Below are positions 7,057 through 11,085 of a stretch of 11,085 bases of DNA, piece after piece. The stretch's first letter is position 1, and every line of letters begins with the position of its first letter. This DNA is from GCA-003244245 sp036279835 (GTDB lineage Bacteria > Actinomycetota > Actinomycetes > Mycobacteriales > Pseudonocardiaceae). A program made the translations under genes and the position numbers. The stretch is taken from positions 1 to 11,085 of the forward strand of contig DASUII010000337.1 of NCBI GenBank assembly GCA_036279835.1. The letters run 5' to 3'. Below the pieces are notes generated by a model. It was given only the letters and a program-made list of their open reading frames with translations. It had not been told where the DNA came from and made no database searches.

Positions 7057-7276
7057 GGGGCTGTTGCGTTGGTGGAGAGCAAGGTCAGGCAGGCTTGGTC
7101 GATGCGTCGTCGCTGTCGTCGAGTACCAGCATTGAGGTCGAGCTTCGCGGCGTTCCGCTTCCCTCCCAGATGTGATCGTGATCGCCGTTCGCTGGTACCT
7201 GCGCTACAGCCTTTCCTACCGAGAGATCGAAGAACTACTGGCGGAACGGGGCATCACCGTCGATCACGTGTCCGTG
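7057..7276 (+). mobile_element. truncated, frameshifted IS6-family insertion sequence
   Basis: The left end GGGGCTGTTGC (7057-7067) resembles IS6-family terminal repeats (GGCTCTGTTGC type). The transposase N-terminus follows as VELRGV (7137-7154), then RFPP after an extra C near 7155, then DVIVIAVRWYLRYS (from 7169) after another extra C near 7165-7167, continuing LSYREIEELLAERG and ITVDHVSV to 7276. IVIAVRWYLRYSLSYR is a hallmark of IS6/IS26-type transposases. The family pattern should continue VYRWV; here it breaks into unrelated sequence, so the catalytic DDE core and right end are absent. The element is about 220 bp of an expected 0.8 kb and cannot move by itself. It adjoins the GH63 remnant. 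Confidence 0.85.
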
Positions 7277-7283
7277 GGCCTCT

Positions 7284-7430
7284 TCATGGCGTCGAATCCT
7301 GTGCCGAGCCGGTCTCGGCAGCCTGCTTGGGCACCGGCTTCTCGTCCACAAAGGACGAAATAGTGGCCTGCCGCGTGAGGTGGTTCTCGAACGCATCCAG
7401 CGTTGGCCACCGCGACCAGCCCAGAAACGA
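7284..7430 (-). pseudogene. unidentified protein-tail remnant
   Basis: One minus-strand frame reads SFLGWSRWPTLDAFENHL, then TRQATISSFVDEKPVPK, and ends at TGA 7284-7286. About four fifths of its third codon positions are G or C, as expected of real coding in this DNA. It has no start codon upstream and no family I recognise. It lies between the IS6 remnant and the monooxygenase stop codon (7473). It may be the C-terminal end of a gene lost to rearrangement, or chance. Confidence 0.25.
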
Positions 7431-7472
7431 ACCACACCACGATTGTCTCGGCCTCCGGTGGTACTCGCGCGC

Positions 7473-8708
7473 TCATGCCACTGAGTCGGTGCCGCAGGTG
7501 CCCGGCACTGTCTGCCGGATCGCAGCGTGGCCGGTGGCGTGCAGTTCCCTGACCAGCGCTGTCGACTTGCCCGCCAGTGCGCGCGCGATGTAGCGGTCGA
7601 TCCCGGGCAGGCGGGAGAGCCCCATCACGACGTGTCGAGCCCGCAGCTGCGCACGCGAGTGCGGGAGGAACCAGCGGACCCCGTCGCGCGCGACCTGTTG
7701 TTTCTCCTCGGCCACCGGCCGCCACAGTCGCTCGTAGTCATCCAGCGCGGTCTCGATTGAGCCGGCCCTGGCCAGTTGCTCGGCGAGCACGTAGGCACCG
7801 CCGATGGCGAGCGAGGCGCCCTGGCCGGCGAGCAGGGAGACGGCGTAAGCGGCGTCTCCGAGCAGCACGACCCGGTCACGGCTCCACCGCGGTAGCTCGA
7901 TCTGCGCGACCTGGTCGTAGTACACCTCGGCCGCGGGTGGGCAGCGGTCCAGCGCTTGCGGGATGATCCAGCCGAGCGAGCCGTACTCGCGGCGGATCGC
8001 GACGGCCGGGTCGTGCGGCAGCGTGGGGTCGGGGGTGCGGTGCACGGCGAACGTTGCGACCCGACCGTCGCGCAGCCCGTACAGACCCATCTGTCGGTCG
8101 ACGGTGTCGGTCAGGCACAACCGCCCCTCTACCTCGGCGTGGATCCGCGCGTCATCGAAGACGAACGCCGCGGTGTGGAAGCCCAGGTAGCGCAGGTAGC
8201 GGCGCTGTTCGCCGAAGACCAGGGCGCGCACGGTCGAATGGATCCCGTCGGCTCCCACCAGCAGGTCGGCGTCGAGCGTACCGCCGTCGCTGAGCGTGAC
8301 CCGCACACCGCCGGTGGCGTTGTGGACCGTATCCAGGCTGGTGGCGAACCGCAGCTCGACGGTGTCGCGGAGCTGCTCGCGCAGCGCCTGCTCGAGGTCC
8401 GGTCGCAGGATGCTGAACAGCCGACCCTGCACGATCTTGCCGAACTGGTCAAAGCGCAGTCTCGCGCGGCGCCGCCCGTTCTCGTCCAGCCAGCTTGCCT
8501 CCTCGAACCGGTATCCCAGTTCCAGTAGCCTGGGCAACACACCCATGGCTTCGGCGGCGTCGTACCCGGGCCCAAAGAAGTCGATCATGTAGCCCTGCGG
8601 TCGGGGGCCGGGTGCCTTCTCCAGCAGCACGACCTCCCAGCCGAGCGCGTCGAGTCGCTGTGCCAGCGCGAGCCCGGCGATGCCGGCTCCGCAGATGATG
8701 ACCTTCAT
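7473..8708 (-). CDS. FAD-dependent monooxygenase (aromatic hydroxylase / TetX-like fold)
   Basis: Predicted 411-residue cytoplasmic flavoprotein of the group A monooxygenases. These use NAD(P)H and O2 to hydroxylate aromatic or polyketide-like substrates; some inactivate tetracyclines or rifamycins. The N-terminal Rossmann motif is GAGIAG (7-12), with Glu30 (VVLLE) placed to bind the adenosine ribose. Arg102 lies in SILRPDLEQAL. The DG motif is LLVGADGIHSTVR (149-161). The GD motif is VVLLGDAAYA (280-289), followed by LAGQGASLAI, which contacts the flavin phosphate. Length and order fit the family. ATG 8708 starts directly at the Rossmann strand (MKVIICGAG). It lies 23 bases after the TetR stop codon, so the two genes form one unit and the regulator probably controls this enzyme. 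The substrate is not readable from sequence; a drug or a secondary metabolite is plausible. Confidence 0.9.
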   Translation of the reverse strand: MKVIICGAGIAGLALAQRLDALGWEVVLLEKAPGPRPQGYMIDFFGPGYDAAEAMGVLPRLLELGYRFEEASWLDENGRRRARLRFDQFGKIVQGRLFSILRPDLEQALREQLRDTVELRFATSLDTVHNATGGVRVTLSDGGTLDADLLVGADGIHSTVRALVFGEQRRYLRYLGFHTAAFVFDDARIHAEVEGRLCLTDTVDRQMGLYGLRDGRVATFAVHRTPDPTLPHDPAVAIRREYGSLGWIIPQALDRCPPAAEVYYDQVAQIELPRWSRDRVVLLGDAAYAVSLLAGQGASLAIGGAYVLAEQLARAGSIETALDDYERLWRPVAEEKQQVARDGVRWFLPHSRAQLRARHVVMGLSRLPGIDRYIARALAGKSTALVRELHATGHAAIRQTVPGTCGTDSVA

Positions 8709-8731
8709 GTTCGGTGACCATCCCTTCTGTG

Positions 8732-9370
8732 TCAGTCCACTTGTGTGCCAGTCGCCCCTTTCAGCAGGCCGGCTCGATATATCGACAGCACCTCCGCGCC
8801 CCAGCGGCGCATGCCAGCGGCTGACAGTGGGTCGATGCCCAGAACGTCGGCCAGACGCGCGCGCAGGATCAACACCGCGAGATCGTTGACCAGCAAGAAG
8901 GCCGCTCGCACCTCGGGGTCCGCTCCGCTGGCGGCCAATCCGGCTTCTGACAGATCGGCGAGCGCCTGCCGGCTCAGCGCGTGCAGCTCGCGAAACAGCG
9001 CCGATCCCACAGCCCCACCCGCGAGGAGCATCCGCCCGAGATAGGCCGGGATTGCGGAGTCGGCCGGAAGGTACTCGGCGACCACCTCGGCCAGACTCGG
9101 CAACGCAGCCGGGTCGAACGGGCCACCGGCTCCGCGCGGATCAATGATCCGGGTCAGCATCACCTCGAAGATCCGCGCGACGTGGTCGTCGACTGCGTCG
9201 CGCAACCCGTCCTTGGAGCCGTAGTGCCGCACGACTAGGGCGGGAGAAACGCCGGCGGCCGCCGCGATGTCGCGGACAGTGACCGCATCGGGTCCGTGGT
9301 TGCCGAACAGCCGCAGCGCTTCGTCGCGAATCCTCGCCCGTGCCGTCCGATCATCAGGTAGTGACTGCAC
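8732..9370 (-). CDS. TetR family transcriptional regulator
   Basis: Predicted 212-residue dimeric repressor. The N-terminal TetR helix-turn-helix is clear: RIRDEALRLFGNHGPDAV (13-30), then TVRDIAAAAGVSPALVVRHY (31-50) and GSKDGLRDAV. The remaining all-helical part is the ligand-binding and dimer domain. Length is normal for the family. I start it at GTG 9370. No ribosome site exists, but a -10-like TAATAT ends 7 bases before this GTG, which fits a leaderless message. GTG 9376 is the alternative. An open frame extends to 9571 but crosses the promoter and IS256 scrap. The gene is first in a unit with the FAD monooxygenase. An inverted repeat overlapping its own promoter suggests self-repression, relieved by a small ligand, perhaps the enzyme's substrate. 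Confidence 0.88.
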   Translation of the reverse strand: MQSLPDDRTARARIRDEALRLFGNHGPDAVTVRDIAAAAGVSPALVVRHYGSKDGLRDAVDDHVARIFEVMLTRIIDPRGAGGPFDPAALPSLAEVVAEYLPADSAIPAYLGRMLLAGGAVGSALFRELHALSRQALADLSEAGLAASGADPEVRAAFLLVNDLAVLILRARLADVLGIDPLSAAGMRRWGAEVLSIYRAGLLKGATGTQVD

Positions 9371-9406
9371 ATTCACTATATTAAACAAATGTTCAACACT
9401 TGGCAA
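9371..9406 (-). promoter_or_regulatory. sigma70-like promoter of the TetR/monooxygenase unit
   Basis: On the minus strand, TTGCCA (9406-9401) is followed after exactly 17 bases by TAATAT (9383-9378). These are close to TTGACA and TATAAT. The GTG at 9370 begins 7 bases after the -10, so transcription and translation could start at the same base. Confidence 0.65.
9381..9396. promoter_or_regulatory. TetR-type operator candidate
   Basis: TTGAACATTTGTTTAA (minus strand) has 7-base arms around a 2-base centre with one mismatch. It lies in the spacer and touches the -10 of the promoter at 9371-9406, where a bound TetR dimer would block RNA polymerase. Confidence 0.55.
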
Positions 9407-9474
9407 GGTCGGAGCCGAACGCCCACCCTCGCGCCAACCACCTCTACCCACACCCACCGGCGCCTCTGTCGGCC

Positions 9475-9543
9475 TGAGCCCTCCACTAACGACAACGGGT
9501 GCTTGACCCCGTCGATGTCGATGCCTAGGGCCACCACGGCGCA
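9475..9543 (-). mobile_element. scrap of IS256 (Mutator)-type transposase
   Basis: The minus strand reads CAVVALG then IDIDGVKHPLSLVEGS, a stretch I recognise from IS256/Mutator transposases, where it normally continues STENAT... Here the match stops on both sides after about 23 residues. No terminal repeats or catalytic residues can be assigned. It lies just upstream of the TetR promoter and touches the CLC scrap at 9543. Confidence 0.65.
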
Positions 9544-9608
9544 TGTTCGAGCTGACCGGCGAATACACCATGGTCCTGCCGCTGATGGCCGCGATCGTGC
9601 TGGCCCCA
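9543..9608 (+). pseudogene. scrap of a CLC-type chloride channel/transporter
   Basis: The plus strand reads MFELTGEYTMVLPLMAAI then VLAP. It matches the hallmark VFELTG.Y...LPLM.A..LA near the end of the CLC membrane domain. The preceding family residues are absent (upstream there is only IS256-type sequence on the other strand), and the match fades after about 22 residues. It is too short to work. The rest of 9609-9741 shows no gene I can support. Confidence 0.55.
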
Positions 9609-9741
9609 GCCGGTACGCGTCCCGTTGACCGCGCCCGATCAGTCCTGCGTCGTTTCCACCTCCAGCCGAATCGCGGTCAGCCACGCACCAGCCCCCCGCC
9701 TCCCGCATCACCCGGCCCTCGCCAACTGGGTCGCGGCGCTG

Positions 9742-10095
9742 CTAGTCGTGCGCAACCTCGGGGTAGGCGGATTGGTTCCAGGGGCGGGCGAGGCGGGCGG
9801 AGGTTTCGAGCATCAGGGCGTGGACGAAGTCTTGCGGGAGGTTTCCGCGCAGTTGGCGTTGAGTGACGTCGTATTCCTCGGAGAACAGGCCCGGTGGTCC
9901 GCAGGCGGCCCGGTTACGTTCGAACCATCGGGCCGCCGCGACCGGCTCGCCCTGCTGGTGTGCGGCCAGCGCCAGGTGGAACCCGCAGAGCAGGAACGCT
10001 CCTTCGGCCTCGCCCAGTGGGCGTCGGTCCTGGCGGAAGCGGTAGACGTAGCCTTGTGCAGCCAACTGCTCGTGGACCGCTCGGTAGGTGGCTAC
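9742..10095 (-). pseudogene. GH15 glycoside hydrolase, C-terminal part beyond the frameshift
   Basis: This frame continues the GH15 gene at 10092-11085 after a one-base shift. It reads VATYRAVHEQLAAQGYVYRF, then RPLGEAEGAFLLCGF, WFERNRAACGPPGLFSEEYD and RQLRGNLPQDFVHAL, all standard for the C-terminal half of bacterial GH15 enzymes. GLFSEEYD (Glu codons at 9874-9879) is expected to hold the general base of the inverting mechanism. It has no start signal of its own, so it is made only if the shift is an assembly error or is bypassed. The stop is TAG 9742-9744. Confidence 0.85.
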
Positions 10096-10102
10096 CGAGC
10101 GG
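10077..10102. repeat. perfect 11-bp palindrome at the GH15 frameshift
   Basis: CCGCTCGGTAG (10077-10087) and CTACCGAGCGG (10092-10102) are perfect inverted repeats around GTGG. The premature stop (10092-10094) and the inferred missing base lie inside the right arm. Confidence 0.85.
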
Positions 10103-11085
10103 GGTCAGTGGCGGGCAGCGCGTCGCGGATGGTGGGTGGCAGCAGCGCCGCATCCACCCGCGGGTCGGTGGGCGCGCGCTGCCAGCGGCCGCTGGGGTGT
10201 AGGCAGTCGCTGGCGGTGTCGGCGAGGATGGCATCGGCCAGCGCGTTCCACGCTGAGGCGTCGGCGGTGGAGACCCCGGCAGCGGCCATCGTGCGCAGTC
10301 CCGCCGCGCAGGTCAGCCGGGAGTGTGCCCAACGCTGGTCCGCGAGTTCCCAGATCCCGGCGTCGGGTTGCTGCCAGCGTTCCTGGATGGCGGTGACCGC
10401 GGCGGTGACCGCCGGGTAGTGGTCGCCGCCCAACCTGTCGTGGCGGGCGGCCGCGGCGAAGAGCAGCAGGGCCTCCCCGAACGCGTCGAGCTGGAACTGG
10501 GCGTTGACGTGGTTCCCGACGACGTCGCTGCCTCCGGGGTAGCCGGGCAGGTCCAGCGCCCGCTGGTCGGGTACCCGCCTGCCGGTGATCGTGTAGGCCG
10601 GCGTGAGCTTCGGGCCATCGTCGAGCAGGCGTTGCGCGACGAACCGGACGGCGTCATCGAGCAGCGGGTGCGGCCCGGCGGCGGCGACTGCCTGCCCGGT
10701 GTAGCACTGGTCGCGGATCCAGACATAGCGGTAGTCGTAGTTGCGGCCCTGCGCGGCGCGCTCCGGCAGGCTCATGGTGGCCGCGGCGACCATGCCACCC
10801 CCGGAGCTGGTCAGTCCGCGCAGCACCGCGTAGGCGTGCCGGGCGTCGCGGGGGGCGATCGTGTCCCCCAGATCCGGTACCGTCTCCCGCCACGCAGTCT
10901 CAGTGGCCACCCACGCCCGGTCGACATCGGGCGCCGGTCCGGTCAGCGCCGTGTCGCAGAGCTCACAAAGCAGGTCGTGGTGATCGCCCTGAGGCACGGT
11001 GATCTCGACGTCGAGCTGCCGGCGCCCGGGCTCACCGCTGACCCGCGCGGCCCCGACGGTCCAGCGCAGCCGAAGCTCACCAAGC
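10092..11085 (-). CDS. GH15 glycoside hydrolase (glucoamylase/trehalase type), partial at 5' end, truncated by frameshift
   Basis: The coding frame is open to the window edge, so the start lies beyond 11085. Family members hydrolyse terminal alpha-glucosidic bonds (starch, maltosaccharides or trehalose) with inversion. The first visible residues, LRLRWTVGAARVSGEPG and ITVPQG, look like the N-terminal beta-sandwich domain. The (alpha/alpha)6 catalytic barrel follows: AAATMSLPERAAQGRNYDYR and YVWIRDQCYTG hold the substrate-site Arg-Asn-Tyr-Asp-Arg pattern, and NAQFQLDAFGEAL follows. PDAGIWELADQRWAHSR carries the likely general acid Glu (codon 10347-10349). The frame ends early at TAG 10092-10094, after ATDPAR. 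The rest of the enzyme, including the expected general base, continues in the next frame (9742-10095). As it stands the product should be inactive, unless the shift is a sequencing error. Confidence 0.88.
   Translation of the reverse strand, partial: LGELRLRWTVGAARVSGEPGRRQLDVEITVPQGDHHDLLCELCDTALTGPAPDVDRAWVATETAWRETVPDLGDTIAPRDARHAYAVLRGLTSSGGGMVAAATMSLPERAAQGRNYDYRYVWIRDQCYTGQAVAAAGPHPLLDDAVRFVAQRLLDDGPKLTPAYTITGRRVPDQRALDLPGYPGGSDVVGNHVNAQFQLDAFGEALLLFAAAARHDRLGGDHYPAVTAAVTAIQERWQQPDAGIWELADQRWAHSRLTCAAGLRTMAAAGVSTADASAWNALADAILADTASDCLHPSGRWQRAPTDPRVDAALLPPTIRDALPATDPAR

Noticed and set aside
9371..9571. 67-codon N-terminal extension of the TetR protein
   Set aside because: It would run through the promoter, the operator and the IS256 scrap. 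TetR proteins of normal length start near 9370.
10077..10102. Programmed ribosomal frameshift in GH15
   Set aside because: There is no slippery heptamer at the shift, and the hairpin covers the shift point rather than lying 5-8 bases downstream. GH15 enzymes are not known to use recoding.
9625..10419. 264-codon plus-strand open frame at the right end
   Set aside because: It is antisense to the GH15 gene, whose motifs on the minus strand are unmistakable. Its protein shows no family pattern.

Overview
The window is GC-rich DNA with long overlapping open frames, GC-rich third codon positions, a probable leaderless GTG start and actinobacterial gene families (LAL regulator, DoxX, TetR/FAD monooxygenase, GH15). 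It is most likely from an actinomycete. A Pseudonocardiaceae-type genome is a guess, and the sequence alone does not fix the genus.

Layout, left to right. A small GNAT acetyltransferase (330-788, +) follows a leader with a tandem repeat. A gene-poor stretch with two clean hairpins leads to a vanadium-dependent haloperoxidase of the algal bromoperoxidase type (1258-2859, -), which ends at a strong hairpin. Divergent from it, across 378 bp carrying two inverted repeats, is a DoxX-like four-helix membrane protein (3238-3861, +). A perfect 34-bp palindrome separates that gene from a convergent large ATP-binding LuxR (LAL) regulator (3923-6703, -). Next comes a graveyard (about 6835-7430): a decayed GH63-type glycoside hydrolase piece cut by a frameshifted, truncated IS6-family transposase, then an unidentified scrap. 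A TetR regulator and an FAD-dependent aromatic-type monooxygenase form a two-gene unit (9370 to 7473, -), with an operator-like palindrome inside a well-formed promoter. Upstream of it, a scrap of IS256-type transposase abuts a scrap of CLC chloride channel. The right end is a GH15 glycoside hydrolase (-), running off the window and broken by a one-base frameshift inside a perfect palindrome.

How it fits together. The haloperoxidase uses H2O2 and halide to make hypohalous acid. The divergent DoxX-like membrane protein belongs to a family linked to redox stress, so this pair is the best candidate for an unstudied functional unit. The TetR/monooxygenase pair looks like a self-regulated oxidation or detoxification cassette. 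Fragments of two glycoside hydrolases, two IS families and a channel mark the right half as recombined, decaying accessory DNA. I found no rRNA, tRNA or CRISPR array.
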